Below, one piece after another: positions 54,078 through 63,290 of a DNA stretch of 64,000 nucleotides. The translations under genes and the position numbers were made by a program. The notes beneath the pieces were generated by a model. The model was not told the DNA's origin. It saw only the letters and a list, made by a program, of their open reading frames with translations, and searched no databases. The stretch covers positions 1,692,116 through 1,756,115 of the forward strand of contig NZ_FSRO01000001.1 of the NCBI RefSeq assembly GCF_900143275.1, read 5' to 3'. Source of the DNA: Nitrosomonas cryotolerans ATCC 49181. GTDB lineage: Bacteria; Pseudomonadota; Gammaproteobacteria; Burkholderiales; Nitrosomonadaceae. Positions within the stretch are counted from its first letter, which is position 1. Each line of letters starts with the position of its first letter.

Positions 54078-54489
54078 ATGTTTGACGAATCAAGTTTTTT
54101 TGGGAGTAAAGCGAAAATAATCACGGAAAGAATATCCCGTGTTCTGCTTCGTATGCTCCTATCGATTCTTGGACCAGAAATCTGTGATCTAGTTAAATGC
54201 CTAGCAAAATCATGCGCTTCACTATATTAAGAGGTTACAAGAGAATATGAGTTCCTTCATGAAACATCGTGATTAATTTCTGAGCTAGAGGCAGGCTCTT
54301 AAGGAGTGTGTATTTAAAGTTGAAAGACTAAAGAAAAGAATATGATAGGTATTCAGCCCTGGCCGAATTAGAGGAAGATAAAGCCAAAGTATTGGTAAAG
54401 CAGCTTGAGCTTACTATTGGAAAGGGACAACCCAGAGAAAGACTAATTAATTTGTTTTTATTTTGGGCATTTTTGCTAGTCTATATTTA
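54078..54489 (+). pseudogene. Broken gene, unrecognised, with C-terminal membrane segment
   Basis: An opening frame of 51 codons (MFDESSFFGSKAKIITERIS) stops at 54230. After two stops a second stretch reads ALAELEEDKAKVLVKQLEL, then a hydrophobic end LINLFLFWAFLLVYI, and stops near 54489. It looks like one decayed gene for a coiled-coil protein with a tail anchor. I do not recognise the family. Confidence 0.4.
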
Positions 54490-54518
54490 AATGAATAGTT
54501 AGGAGTTGCAATTAACCC

Positions 54519-54592
54519 TTAACAATGAATGCGCTCGTTCGGATGCAAACTTACACTACGCTTCGTTTGCACCGCACAGCTTAAACGTTATA
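54519..54592 (+). other. attC-like recombination site, upstream of the HNH gene
   Basis: Begins TTAACAATG (54519) and ends AAACGTTATAC (54592). Inside are paired arms TGCAAAC (54544-54550) / GTTTGCA (54565-54571) and CGG/CCG just outside them. The outer ends TAAC...GTTA are complementary with mismatches. This is the layout of integron attC sites. No integron integrase is seen in the window. Confidence 0.55.
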
Positions 54593-54614
54593 CCGCCATC
54601 ACGGAGGCAGTTGA

Positions 54615-55484
54615 ATGAAAATTGTCACAACTCTTGAGCAAATAGAGAAAAACATCGTCGAGTTGGAACGCGGGAGGGCCGCCAGGGGCAAAGAGCTTGA
54701 GGAGTACCGAGCACTGATTAAGCGTGGTACCTGCTTCTTGCCATATGAATCTCAAAGGAGTCTCTCATTCGCACCATCAAGATTTGTTGGATACATCGAC
54801 AACAAGTTGGCAATCCATGCAAATAATCCAAAGAGAGACGGACGCATCACGAACGTCGCCATAAATGGGATACTTGGCGCCCGGCCTAGTGCGCACACAG
54901 ATCTTGAGCAAGCCTATAAAGAATTCTGCGAGACGATAGGGGTAACCCCGGCAGAGAGAGGAGCATTCGGCATCGAAAGAAAGTATTGGATAGCTACCAA
55001 AGCTTTTGAGAATTTTGGAAAGGAAAAGAGGGCTGAGAGCAGTATTAATCAGGACCCAGACCTAAGTGAGACAGAAAGGCAGCAGTTAGTGAGGGCACGC
55101 ATCGGGCAAGGCGTGTTTCGTGAAAAGATTATCACCGAGTGGCGTAAGTGCTGTGTTACTGGCTGTGATTATGTCGGTGTTCTTCGTGCATCCCACATCA
55201 AGCCTTGGCGGGACTCTACAAACGGCGAGCGTCTCGACAAATTCAATGGGCTTCTTCTCTCGCCAAACCTTGATGTTTTATTTGATAAAGGGCTCATCTC
55301 CTTCGGAGATAATGGCGAGGTACTGATATCAAGCCGCTTACCAGATTCCACGCGAAAAGCACTTGGATGTCCCAAGGATGCAAAGGTGCGCCTTCAACCG
55401 GAGCATGAGGAGTACATGAAATGGCATAGAAAAAACGTATTCTTAGGCCGCGGCATAACAACTCGCCCCAACGGACGCGCCTGA
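54615..55484 (+). CDS. HNH endonuclease-domain protein, cassette-borne
   Basis: Protein of 289 residues. The C-terminal third is an HNH_2-type nuclease: CCVTGCDYVGVLRASHIKPW, then NGERLDKFNGLLLSPNLDVL and FDKGLISF. The first 50 residues are a charged helix (EQIEKNIVELERGRAARGK). Such proteins are often restriction endonucleases or defence nucleases. A GGAGGCAG ribosome site precedes ATG 54615. Its 5' end follows an attC-like site by 22 bp, and its stop lies inside a second one, as expected of an integron gene cassette. Confidence 0.85.
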   Translation: MKIVTTLEQIEKNIVELERGRAARGKELEEYRALIKRGTCFLPYESQRSLSFAPSRFVGYIDNKLAIHANNPKRDGRITNVAINGILGARPSAHTDLEQAYKEFCETIGVTPAERGAFGIERKYWIATKAFENFGKEKRAESSINQDPDLSETERQQLVRARIGQGVFREKIITEWRKCCVTGCDYVGVLRASHIKPWRDSTNGERLDKFNGLLLSPNLDVLFDKGLISFGDNGEVLISSRLPDSTRKALGCPKDAKVRLQPEHEEYMKWHRKNVFLGRGITTRPNGRA

Positions 55485-55512
55485 CGTGCCACCGTTGAGA
55501 TCAAACGTCAAA
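55456..55512 (+). other. attC-like site at the end of the HNH gene
   Basis: ATAACAACTCGCCCCAACGG begins at 55456; CCGTTGAGATCAAACGTC closes it at 55510. The arms CAACGG (55470-55475) and CCGTTG (55493-55498) pair. The final core would normally read AACGTTA; here it is AACGTCA, so the site is degenerate. It overlaps the last codons of the HNH gene. Confidence 0.5.
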
Positions 55513-55536
55513 CGTAGACTTTGCAGAGGATTTTAT

Positions 55537-57087
55537 GTGATAACTGCAAAAAGAAATACACTTAATCTGTCAAAGATAGCCAGATCAAGGTGTTATTTGG
55601 CAATAATATTCTCTACAATTATTGTTGTAATCGCTAGCTTTCTTGTCAGCGGTAATTTGGCAGCAAGAAATGTGGCTATCCTGATCGGCGTATCGGACTA
55701 CCGCGATGCCCCTCTACGGACACCGACGCGCGATGTGGATGAGATCGCCGAAGCGTTGCGTCAAATAGGCTGGTCAACCAATGTCATTAAGAACCCCACA
55801 AAGCGAGAGGTAATAGCGTCATTAAAGGACTTCCGAGCAGTATCGTTACAACTTTCCAGCAACGATATTGCACTGGTATATTTTTCCGGACACGGATTCC
55901 AACTGGGCAACCAGAATTACTTGATGCTGGGAGGTGAACATTCGACATTTAACTCGGCACGAGCTAGTTCCTTGACATCGCTCGATATTATCGAAACACT
56001 CGCTTCCAGTGATGCCGCTAAAGTGATTCTATTGGACGCATGCAGAACACCACCTTTTGACCCTCGCAACAATATAATGCTATCTCAGGGTTTGCTACAG
56101 ATCACGGCACCCTCAAATACCGTACTTGGTTTCGCCACTGCTCCTCATGCAACAGCATTGGACGGTAATGAGGATATTAGCCCTTATGCGAAAGGGATTG
56201 TATTTGGTTTGCAAAATTCTCGGTCACTTGACGACTTTTTCCGCTCAGTAAGGCGCTCCACCATATATGCGACGGGTGGTGAGCAAGTTCCGTGGGAAGC
56301 ATCCTCATTGCTAAAAGACTATGCACTTTACTCATCATCGACTAGCTCAGTCAGTCCTACCGATGGTTCATCAGGTATGAGCCAATTGACAGTTATCACA
56401 CAAAAACGTGAGGAAATAGCACAGTCAGAAACGGCCACATTGGATCAGCAGCAAAATCAGTTGGTAGAGTACATTCTTGAACATATCCGAAATGTTTCCT
56501 TGAGAGATATTTATATATGGGACGACCGATTGGCTGATGAGCGGGATCGTCGTGATTTCCTCGACACAGTAATCTGGGACCATCAAAATCAGACGGCTGC
56601 CCAGTTCTGGGGAAATCTAGGCGAGAGCCTAGTAAGTGGCGTCCTCCATCCCAGTTGTCGAGCAGGAGGCACTCTGAAACATGATTGTGGAGATTATGAC
56701 CGGGCTATCTATCTGCCGATGAACGCCAAGATTGCATATAAAATAAACACACTCTCTTACAAATTAGGTGGCAGGACTGATGGTCTTGCCCGTATGTATG
56801 AGGATGGTATTTATGTTAAAAAGGACTACTTAAAAGCATATGACCTTTACTTGGAGGCTAAAGACAGGGATGGTGGGAAAGGAACTTGGAGCGACTACGC
56901 TTGGACAGACGTAAACAGGTTGGCGCAACGATTGCTAACGGCATTAAGCGCAGATATACAAGTTGACGGTGATTTTGGTGCGAACAGCTGTGCGGCGCTT
57001 CAAAGCTTCATTGGTAAGGCCAATTGCGGAAGAATGATCTCTCGCGGGGATTTTGAAAGGCTATTACGCGCAGCGGAACTCATCTGA
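55537..57087 (+). CDS. Membrane-anchored caspase-like (C14/metacaspase) protein
   Basis: Protein of about 516 residues from GTG 55537, which follows GAGGA by 6 bp; the longer frame from 55486 starts inside the attC-like site. A hydrophobic anchor lies at about 20-40 (CYLAIIFSTIIVVIASFLVS). The caspase p20 fold follows: NVAILIGVSDYRDAPL, catalytic His119 in VYFSGHGFQ and Cys169 in ILLDACRT. The C-terminal part has GLARMYEDGIYVKKDYLKAY (Sel1/TPR-like) and QVDGDFGANSCAALQSFIG (peptidoglycan-binding-like). The active site thus should face the periplasm if the anchor is a signal anchor. Bacterial caspase-like proteases serve in cell death, defence or signalling; the target here is unknown. Confidence 0.85.
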   Translation: MITAKRNTLNLSKIARSRCYLAIIFSTIIVVIASFLVSGNLAARNVAILIGVSDYRDAPLRTPTRDVDEIAEALRQIGWSTNVIKNPTKREVIASLKDFRAVSLQLSSNDIALVYFSGHGFQLGNQNYLMLGGEHSTFNSARASSLTSLDIIETLASSDAAKVILLDACRTPPFDPRNNIMLSQGLLQITAPSNTVLGFATAPHATALDGNEDISPYAKGIVFGLQNSRSLDDFFRSVRRSTIYATGGEQVPWEASSLLKDYALYSSSTSSVSPTDGSSGMSQLTVITQKREEIAQSETATLDQQQNQLVEYILEHIRNVSLRDIYIWDDRLADERDRRDFLDTVIWDHQNQTAAQFWGNLGESLVSGVLHPSCRAGGTLKHDCGDYDRAIYLPMNAKIAYKINTLSYKLGGRTDGLARMYEDGIYVKKDYLKAYDLYLEAKDRDGGKGTWSDYAWTDVNRLAQRLLTALSADIQVDGDFGANSCAALQSFIGKANCGRMISRGDFERLLRAAELI

Positions 57088-57161
57088 ATTCACTACACGA
57101 GAAAAAAGCGCATTTGTATTTGTATTAGAGCCTGTTATTTATTTTCAATGTAACCCCTACG

Positions 57162-57205
57162 TAAATCGGGATAATATTGAAAAACTGGGTTTTACAAAGG
57201 TCTCC
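57162..57205. mobile_element. Solo right end of an IS5-family element
   Basis: AATATTGAAAAACTGGG plus TTTTACAAAGGTCTCC closely matches the right end of the full element at 57260-58636 (about 58600-58637). Only the end remains. Confidence 0.65.
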
Positions 57206-57207
57206 TC

Positions 57208-57259
57208 ATATCTATTGGCGTAATGACAAAAAGGTTTTTTCATGATGTAGATACTTATG
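57208..57259 (+). repeat. 52-bp displaced fragment of the GIY-YIG gene
   Basis: Identical over 52 bp to 63918-63969 (starts ATATCTATTGGCGTAATG, ends GATGTAGATACTTATG). It is flanked on the left by an IS5 right end and on the right by an IS5 left end. In the gene at 63291 it encodes ISIGVMTKRFFHDVDTY. Confidence 0.95.
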
Positions 57260-57356
57260 GAGACTTTTGCACGGTAGATGGTATATTTGACTGCTCTTTG
57301 CCATAAAATACTACTTTTAATCAATTAGATGAGTATACATTGTAAGCTCTTCTGAT

Positions 57357-58505
57357 TTTGATGCCGTACGCCGCACCCGCAAAGGAAACTTTCTGAATCA
57401 AATTGACCATCTGATTGACTGGGCATCCATCGAAAAAACGATTGGTCAGCATTATGCGCCTGCAACTGATGTTACGGGTCGCCCAGCCTATCCAGGATTG
57501 TTCTTGTTTAAAATGCTGTTGGTTGGTATCTGGCATGGCGGCCTCAGTGACGAGGCAGTTGAAGATATGGCTAATGCCAATCTGTACGTCATGCGCTTTC
57601 TAGCGCTTGTCTCTGGAAGACGATGTTCCCGATCATTCAGTGCTGTCTCGTTTCAGAACACGCTTAACAGCTACCCAGGCATGGGATAATCTGTTGGAAC
57701 AAATCAATCAGCAAGCCCATGCACTTAATGTCACTGTCAAAACAGGCTGTCACATTGATGCCAGCATCACACATAGCCCACGTAAACCGAAGACTAAGCC
57801 GTCCTATGAAGTGGTCAACGACCGCGAAAAGCGAGATGATGAATCCTCTGCTCAAGCGACCATGCGAGTCATTGCAGTCAATCAACCCGGTGTAGATACA
57901 GATGCTCGTTGGGTAAGGAAAGGTGGCAAATTTATGTTTGGTTATAAACAACACACGTTGGTTGATGACAATGGTTTGGTGATGGTGGTTGAGACCACTG
58001 CTGCCAATCAACATGACAGCCAGCCTATGCTTAAATTACTCGATAAGGCCGCAATTAAAGGGACTGTCTCGTAATGTAGGATCTACCCATTTTTTACTAT
58101 ACAACTTATTGATTGTTAACACCTGAAATTTTGGAAAATGCTATTACGAGACAGCCCCTTAAACCAGGTTCCCGAGTGTATGGCGACAAGGCCTATTGTA
58201 GCCAGAAGCATCGTGAGGCTTTGAAATCACGCGGCATCAAGAATGGCATCCAGGATAAGGCGGTGAAGAACAAACCATTGACTCAACGACAATTACAACG
58301 CAATCGCTTGATCACCAAAGTCCGGTATGTCGTGGAACGTACCTTTGGCAATCAGGCGCGTTGGTTTGGAAGTAAATTCCTACGTTACCGAGGTTTGGCC
58401 AAAGTGCATGTTTGGCATATTCTGCAGGCTATGGCGTATAACTTGAAAAGACTACCCAAATTATTTATACAAAATTTAGTAATGCAGGAAACATCCGCTT
58501 TTTAA
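57357..58505 (+). pseudogene. IS5-family transposase, frameshifted and MITE-interrupted
   Basis: Reads GNFLNQIDHLIDWASIEKTI, LFLFKMLLVGIWHGGLSDEA, then after a shift near 57604 SLEDDVPDHSVLSRFRTRL, GCHIDASITHSP, GYKQHTLVDDNGLVMVVETT, and after the MITE PGSRVYGDKAYCSQKHREAL and VRYVVERTFGNQARWFG. The catalytic D-D-E regions are all recognisable. No in-frame start codon was found at the 5' end. Removing the MITE and one TTAAA rejoins the frame (I-K-P-G) exactly. Confidence 0.85.
58060..58158. mobile_element. 99-bp MITE (family 2), complete copy
   Basis: Ends GGGACTGTCTCGTAAT and ATTACGAGACAGCCCC are inverted repeats. The target duplication TTAAA lies at 58055-58059 and 58159-58163. It interrupts the IS5 transposase gene. 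Confidence 0.9.
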
Positions 58506-58637
58506 ACAGCAAATAGGATAATAAATCGCTTGTTCCACAGTTTTTATGATTAAGATCGGCTAAAACACATCAATTATTCAAAGTAACGACCGTACTTGTG
58601 GACTGTATTTTAAAAACTGGGTTTTGCAAAGGTCTCC

Positions 58638-58981
58638 TTAGATACATGTAGTAGTCATGCTTATGCTGACATTCTGTAGTATGGGCTGAAGTAATCCAGC
58701 TAGTAGTCTGCTTACGACCCGTTGAAGTCATTCGCCCCATATTACCAAATGACAACATGCCTACGGAAAACGGACAGTTGATTCTGTTGGGCCAACTCGA
58801 TCTGTCGGCCAGAACTAGATGGGTACGTTTTAAAATTAATATCTTAAGACGCTAGATGATTGCGGTTTCTTGTGACAGAGATGTGTTTGGGCTATCAAAC
58901 TATATCTCAGCTGTTTACGTCCTCAGCACATTGGGTTCTAATTTGAGGTTGCGATTAATACTGACTAAAAAGGAGAATCTA
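58638..58981. other. 340-bp stretch without a recognisable gene
   Basis: Between the IS5 element and the DUF2971 gene. AT-rich, with no convincing frame on either strand. It must contain the DUF2971 promoter; no specific element was identified. Confidence 0.5.
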
Positions 58982-59749
58982 ATGACAAACCATAGACCAA
59001 CAGCTTGGGAAATGACCTGCCCAGAGCAAAGAGATATAAAAATATGGCGGTATATGGATATGACCAAATTTATCTCTCTACTTGATAGCAAAAGTTTATG
59101 GTTTTCATCAGCAGCGAAGTTTGATGATCCTTTTGAAGGATCGCATTCTAAATTATATGCAGAGCTTCTAAAAGATTTTCCTCTAGATAAAGCTGATAAG
59201 CAAAAGAGAATCGAATTCACAAAACAACTTCCTAAATACACATATATAAACTGCTGGCATATGCGAGAATCAGAGTCCTATGGTATGTGGAAAATATACG
59301 GAAAGGATGGTCATGCTATAGCGATACAAACCACATACGAAAAACTATATCAGTCTTTAAAGGATCGCAATGATATTGTTTTTGGAGTAGTCGATTATAA
59401 GTGTTATAAAACACAACAGCTAAATCCAACAGGTACCTCTACGCTGATACCGTATTTTAATAAAAGTGTACACTTTGAGGACGAGAAAGAATTAAGAGCA
59501 GTTATCCAGCGTGCGGATGCGCTTCGGGAAGTATTGAATCAAACAAACAGTGAGCCTGAGTTAAGAAACGGCATAGAAGTGGAAATAGATATATCTAATA
59601 CGATAGAAAGTGTTTATTTATCACCTACCTTTCCTAGTGCATATAAAAAGGCAATGTCTTCACTGTTAAAGAGATATGGTCATGAAGAACTATCAAATAA
59701 TGTTACGCAGTCAGAATTAGATAATGAACCATTGTATGGCCCCTGGTGA
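58982..59749 (+). CDS. DUF2971 protein
   Basis: Protein of 255 residues from ATG 58982, with AAGGAG 7 bp upstream; the longer frame from 58856 lacks a ribosome site. The DUF2971 pattern is visible: WRYMDMTKFISLLDSKSLWF, SSAAKFDDPFEGSHSKLYAE, NCWHMRESESYGMWKIYGKD, AIAIQTTYEKL and VDYKCYKTQ, then HFEDEKELRAVIQ and VYLSPTFPSAYKKA. The function is unknown; the family is frequent among mobile and defence-related gene sets. Codon use is AT-rich compared with the core genes, which suggests transfer. Confidence 0.85.
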   Translation: MTNHRPTAWEMTCPEQRDIKIWRYMDMTKFISLLDSKSLWFSSAAKFDDPFEGSHSKLYAELLKDFPLDKADKQKRIEFTKQLPKYTYINCWHMRESESYGMWKIYGKDGHAIAIQTTYEKLYQSLKDRNDIVFGVVDYKCYKTQQLNPTGTSTLIPYFNKSVHFEDEKELRAVIQRADALREVLNQTNSEPELRNGIEVEIDISNTIESVYLSPTFPSAYKKAMSSLLKRYGHEELSNNVTQSELDNEPLYGPW

Positions 59750-59906
59750 CAGCTATGCTCCTACTAGATAAAATAGCAGTAAAAACATCTATTACGGTAA
59801 TTATGCTGCTCATTCTAACAGCCTGTAACAGGCAAGACTGAAGTGGCCCCCTTTAACTAGACAACCTGAAGATAAATTAAGCTCTAACATGGCTGGTTAA
59901 TCAAGC

Positions 59907-60770
59907 TCAGGCAGCTTGAGGAATTGTATACTTCTGATAGTAAATTTCATCTGGTGTTAGATCATCAAGACTTTGATGAAAACGTTCTTGATTGTACCAG
60001 TTGAACCAAACATTTAAACTTTTTTTTGCCTCCTTTAGATTGTTGAATTCCCGAGTATATAAATGTTCGTATTTGACTGTACGCCATAGTCGTTCAACAA
60101 AAATATTGTCATAGCAGCAGTCCTTGTCATCCATGCTGATCTGTATACCATTGGTTTTTAGTATTGATGTAAATGCCTCACTGGTAAGCCGCACACCTTG
60201 ATCACTATTCATGATTTTCGGACAGCCATGATCCTGGATGGCAGCTTCCAAAGCCTGGACACAGAAGTCAGCGTCCAGTGTGTTGGATAAGCGCCAGCTC
60301 AATACTTTACGCGAATACCAGTCCATAATAGCAACAAGATAGCCAAAACCTTTTTCCATCGGCACGTAAGTGATATCAGTCGCCCAAACTTGGCTGGGAC
60401 GACTAATGGAGACTTTTGCAAAAGTCCCCGCCAGAAGCTTTCTACTATTGATTATAAAGGGTTAATCTTTCAACTATTGGGATTTTGCAAAGGTCTCTAA
60501 TGGGTCTTACTTTTGAGCAGATAAGGATATTTCTTGTGCTGCTTGGCCGGAATACTGGTTTTGGGCTTTGGTGCTGTGCTAATAATGCCCAGCATCTTCA
60601 TCATTGAAGTTGCTTTCTTGCGGCCTATCATCATCCTCTGGCGCCTGAACCACGTGGCATAACTGCGTGAACCATACTGTGGTGTTTTCAAATACTGCTC
60701 ATCCATTTGACGCAGCAAAATTAACTCACGCCCATCTGTGGGTTGTGGCTGATAATAATACGACGAGCGT
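59907..60770 (-). pseudogene. IS3 OrfB integrase, split by a MITE
   Basis: Upstream part (about 60770-60498): QPTDGRELILLRQMDEQYL, RSYATWFRRQRMMIGRKKAT. Downstream part (60408-59907): SQVWATDITYVPMEKGFGYL, then IMDWYSRKVLSWRLSN, GCPKIMNSDQGVRLTS, NIFVERLWRTVKYEHLY and FNWYNQERFHQSLDDLTPDE. The DDE residues lie in TDITY, NSDQG and VERLWR. The 89-bp MITE breaks it at 60409-60497; an extra frame problem occurs further upstream. Confidence 0.85.
60409..60497. mobile_element. 89-bp MITE (family 1), copy 4, reversed
   Basis: Ends GAGACTTTTGCAAAAGTCC and GGGATTTTGCAAAGGTCTC, inverted relative to copies 1-3. The target duplication TAATG lies at 60404-60408 and 60498-60502, inside IS3 orfB. Confidence 0.92.
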
Positions 60771-60850
60771 GCGACATGAAGTCAAATGGCATTGACGCGA
60801 TTGACTTAGTTTCTCGTGGTGCTCGATCATTGTTTTGCGCTCAGCAACAC

Positions 60851-61127
60851 TTAATGATCGAGCTTTCTGGCTAAAAAATCGCGTTCCACCGTCAATTGCC
60901 CAATCACGCGATGTAAATCGTCGGCACTATGACCATTCTTATTATTGGCGTCACCATTCTTGCCAAACAAATCACTGGCCTTTTCAATCAAATAACGTTT
61001 CCAGCTATTAATCTGCGTGGGATGGATATGAAGCGGCTAGTTGTGGTACTGTTTCTTCTCCACGTATTGCTGCCAAGGCTATTTTGGCTTTGAATTCTGT
61101 TGAATGTTGCGTGCGTTTCTTGTTCAT
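60851..61127 (-). pseudogene. IS3 OrfA, frameshifted
   Basis: Starts ATG 61127 as MNKKRTQHSTEFKAKIALAA, then IRGEETVPQLAAS. A frame change follows near 61035, after which HIHPTQINSWKRYLIEKA, DLFGKNGDANNKNGHSADD and LTVERDFLARKLDH read to 60851. OrfA is the DNA-binding helix-turn-helix half of an IS3 transposase. Confidence 0.8.
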
Positions 61128-61194
61128 GATTATGTTTCTCTATTTATCTCATATCAGAGCTTAACAATTTGTCCAGTTTTGCGGTACCACTTCA

Positions 61195-62249
61195 CACTGG
61201 AATTGGCACAGCGATTGAGACGAGACAGTGTGCTAATGAAGATTGATGTCCTGATTGACTGGGAGGAGTTACGTTCGAAGCTTACAGGTTTATACAAGCG
61301 CGAGTTATCGCATGGTGGAGGACAGGAACCATTTGATAGGTTGATGATGTTCAAGGCGATCCTGCTGGGACAGTGGCATAGTTTGTCGGATGCTGCGTTG
61401 GAGCAAGCACTGTATGTTCGGATTGATTTTCTACAATTTTGTGGTTTGTCCTTGTCGGATGCGATACCGGACGAAACCACCTTGTGTCGGTTTCGCAACC
61501 GATTGGTGTCCGGCGATCGGTTAGATGATCTGCTAGCCTCGATCAATGAACAGCTTCAATCACACGGATTGATGATCAAGGGCGCAACGGGAGCGGTAAT
61601 TGATGCCACGCTGATTGAGTCAGCGGCACGCCCCAAAAAGGCTATCCTGCTTGAAGTGGATACCGAAGGTAAGGCTGTTCAATTTGAGGATGGCAGCCAA
61701 CCAGGAATCACCTGTATTGAAGAACAAAGCGCGGATCCAGATGCGGCCTGGCTAAAAAAAGGCAAGAAGTCGCAATTTGGCTATCGCAGTTACCTGGTAG
61801 TGGACTCGCAAGACGGCTATGTGCGTGGAGTTCACACTGCCCCTGCCAACCAGAGCGAAATGATACATTTCGAAGCAGCTATCGAGGGTGCGCACCTTGA
61901 GGCAAATCGGGTATATGCCGACAAAGGATCAGCCAGCAACGCCAATCGGCAGTTTCTAAGAAATCACAAAATCAAGAGCGCAATCATGCATCGTGCGTAC
62001 AAGAACAAGCCACTCTCGGCACGCCAGAAGCTGGCGAATAAATTGATCAGCAAAAAACGCTATATTGTTGAACAGTGTTTCGGCACGGCCAAACGCCTAT
62101 TCGGGATGGGACGCGCCAGCTACTTCGGCACGGCAAAAGTCAACGCCCAAGTTATGCTGAAAAGTATCTGCATGAATCTAAAAAAAGCGGCCAACAAAAT
62201 TTTCGTGGACAAGCCACCAAGGGGAGTAGTCCGTCCAAATGCTACATAA
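61195..62249 (+). CDS. IS5-family transposase, intact frame but N-terminally chimeric
   Basis: The transposase frame is unbroken here over about 350 residues (ELAQRLRRDSVLMKIDVL to PPRGVVRPNAT), with seven A's at the site where copy A has six. Catalytic blocks are AVIDATLIESA, YADKGSASNANRQFL and KRYIVEQCFGTAKRLFG. The native start (MQMSFGT) is lost. The frame stays open into the IS3 end up to ATG 61104, giving a possible 381-residue chimera; an internal ATG near 61237 is another start. Without its left repeat the element should not move itself but could act on others in trans. Confidence 0.8.
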
Positions 62250-62373
62250 AGGGGGAAATTCCCTTTAAAAAGAGAAAAAACCTCATTTTTTTCCAAGATA
62301 ACACGCATAAAAAATGTCATTTGGGCATTTTTTCCATTGTCACAGTAAATTTACGCAGTTGTGCAGAGGTCTT
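61195..62373 (+). mobile_element. IS5-family element, copy B, 5'-truncated
   Basis: Nearly identical to copy A (41554-42828) from the word GGAATTGGCACAG to the right end CAGTTGTGCAGAGGTCTT. The left terminal repeat and first transposase codons are missing; the IS3 end abuts directly. On the right it abuts an IS3 orfB fragment, so it had inserted into an IS3 copy. Confidence 0.85.
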
Positions 62374-62598
62374 ATTTATATACTCGGGAATTCAACAATC
62401 TAAAGGAAGTAAGAAAAAGTTTAAATGCTTGGTTCAATTGGTACAATCAAGAGCGTTTTCATCAAAGTCTTGATGATCTAACGCCAGATGAAGTTTACTA
62501 TCAGAAGTATGCAATTTCTCAAGCTGGTTGAGTTTGATTAACCAACCATGTTAGAGCTAATTTATCTTCAGGTTGTCTAGTTAAAGGGGGCTACTTCA
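62374..62598 (+). mobile_element. IS3 fragment: orfB 3' end and terminal repeat
   Basis: Plus-strand frame LYTREFNNLKEVRKSLNAWF, NQERFHQSLDDLTPDEVYYQ, then stop, followed by the IS3 end CTAGTTAAAGGGGGCTACTTCA (read as CTAGTTAAAGGGGG and CTACTTCA). It corresponds to the left part of the element at 59839-61194 with a few differences, in opposite orientation. Confidence 0.85.
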
Positions 62599-62661
62599 AA
62601 TCTTGAATGATAATTGGGATTTTTTCTTTTTTTATTGTGCTAATACTTTTCAAAAAACATA

Positions 62662-63243
62662 GTGATTGAAAACATCTTAAATAAGTTTGGTTACTACAAA
62701 AGAAATACCAAGAATGGATACCAAGTGATTAAATACGCATCTCCTGGAAGTCCTGATGATAACAGTAAGAAACCTGTAGAGCTTATGTCCGATGGCCATA
62801 GCTGGGTGCAAGGGAGATCAAAAAAGGATTACGAATTCATTGGTGGCTTTTTTACCTTGATCCTCTTAATTGAATACAAAATTAATCAACTATTAATTGG
62901 CTTTAATCCAGAAATTGAATCAAAAATGTTTGGTAAGAAAATCGATGTATTTAAAGATTTTCTTAAAGTTTATGAGCCAGAAGAAGGCGAGGATATGCAA
63001 AACTATATAAATCTTATATCTCCACTTCGAGAAATACAACGGATAAGAAATAATATGGCTCATGATATATCGAAGCCCAAATTCGAGTATTCAGATATAA
63101 AGCAAACTGTATCTTACGTTCAGCAAATGAGGCCAGATTTGTCTGAGCATCTGAATTACTGTAAAGATCATGATGATAAATGTATCGTTGTTATAAGTAT
63201 ATTTAGTTTAGTTTTTAGATTGCAAAGCTACGATCATCATTAG
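62662..63243 (+). CDS. HEPN-like hypothetical protein
   Basis: Protein of 193 residues, starting at GTG 62662 with no strong ribosome site. It is helical and hydrophilic. The segment IQRIRNNMAHDISK carries the R-x4-H motif (RNNMAH) seen in HEPN ribonucleases of toxin-antitoxin and abortive-infection systems. The rest is unrecognised. It is followed after 47 bp by a GIY-YIG/T5orf172 gene on the same strand, so the two may form a unit. Codon use is very AT-rich, unlike the core genes. Confidence 0.6.
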   Translation: MIENILNKFGYYKRNTKNGYQVIKYASPGSPDDNSKKPVELMSDGHSWVQGRSKKDYEFIGGFFTLILLIEYKINQLLIGFNPEIESKMFGKKIDVFKDFLKVYEPEEGEDMQNYINLISPLREIQRIRNNMAHDISKPKFEYSDIKQTVSYVQQMRPDLSEHLNYCKDHDDKCIVVISIFSLVFRLQSYDHH

Positions 63244-63290
63244 TTTAAAATGATGAATAAGATTGAATATCAAAGCAATAGGTAGCCAAA

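Larger units (their letters stand above)
57260..58636 (+). mobile_element. IS5-family element with GAGACC ends, interrupted by a MITE
   Basis: About 1377 bp. Left end GAGACTTTTGCACGG, right end TTTTGCAAAGGTCTC; the ends match those of the 89-bp MITE family. A DDE transposase gene fills it but is frameshifted and carries a 99-bp family-2 MITE at 58060-58158. No exact target duplication is seen (CTTATG left, CTTAG right). Confidence 0.8.
59839..61194 (-). mobile_element. IS3-family element, decayed
   Basis: Starts TGAAGTGGCCCCC and ends GCGGTACCACTTCA, inverted terminal repeats of IS3 type. orfA and orfB are on the minus strand; orfA is frameshifted and orfB is interrupted by an 89-bp MITE. 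A second, partial copy on the plus strand is at 62374-62598, and a short remnant at 41440-42873. Confidence 0.88.

Noticed and set aside
55486-55536. Longer start of the caspase-like gene
   Set aside because: It begins inside the attC-like site with no ribosome site; GTG 55537 has GAGGA at good spacing.
61104-61194. N-terminal part of the chimeric transposase frame as a native domain
   Set aside because: This part is the IS3 terminal region read in a non-native frame; the true N terminus is lost.
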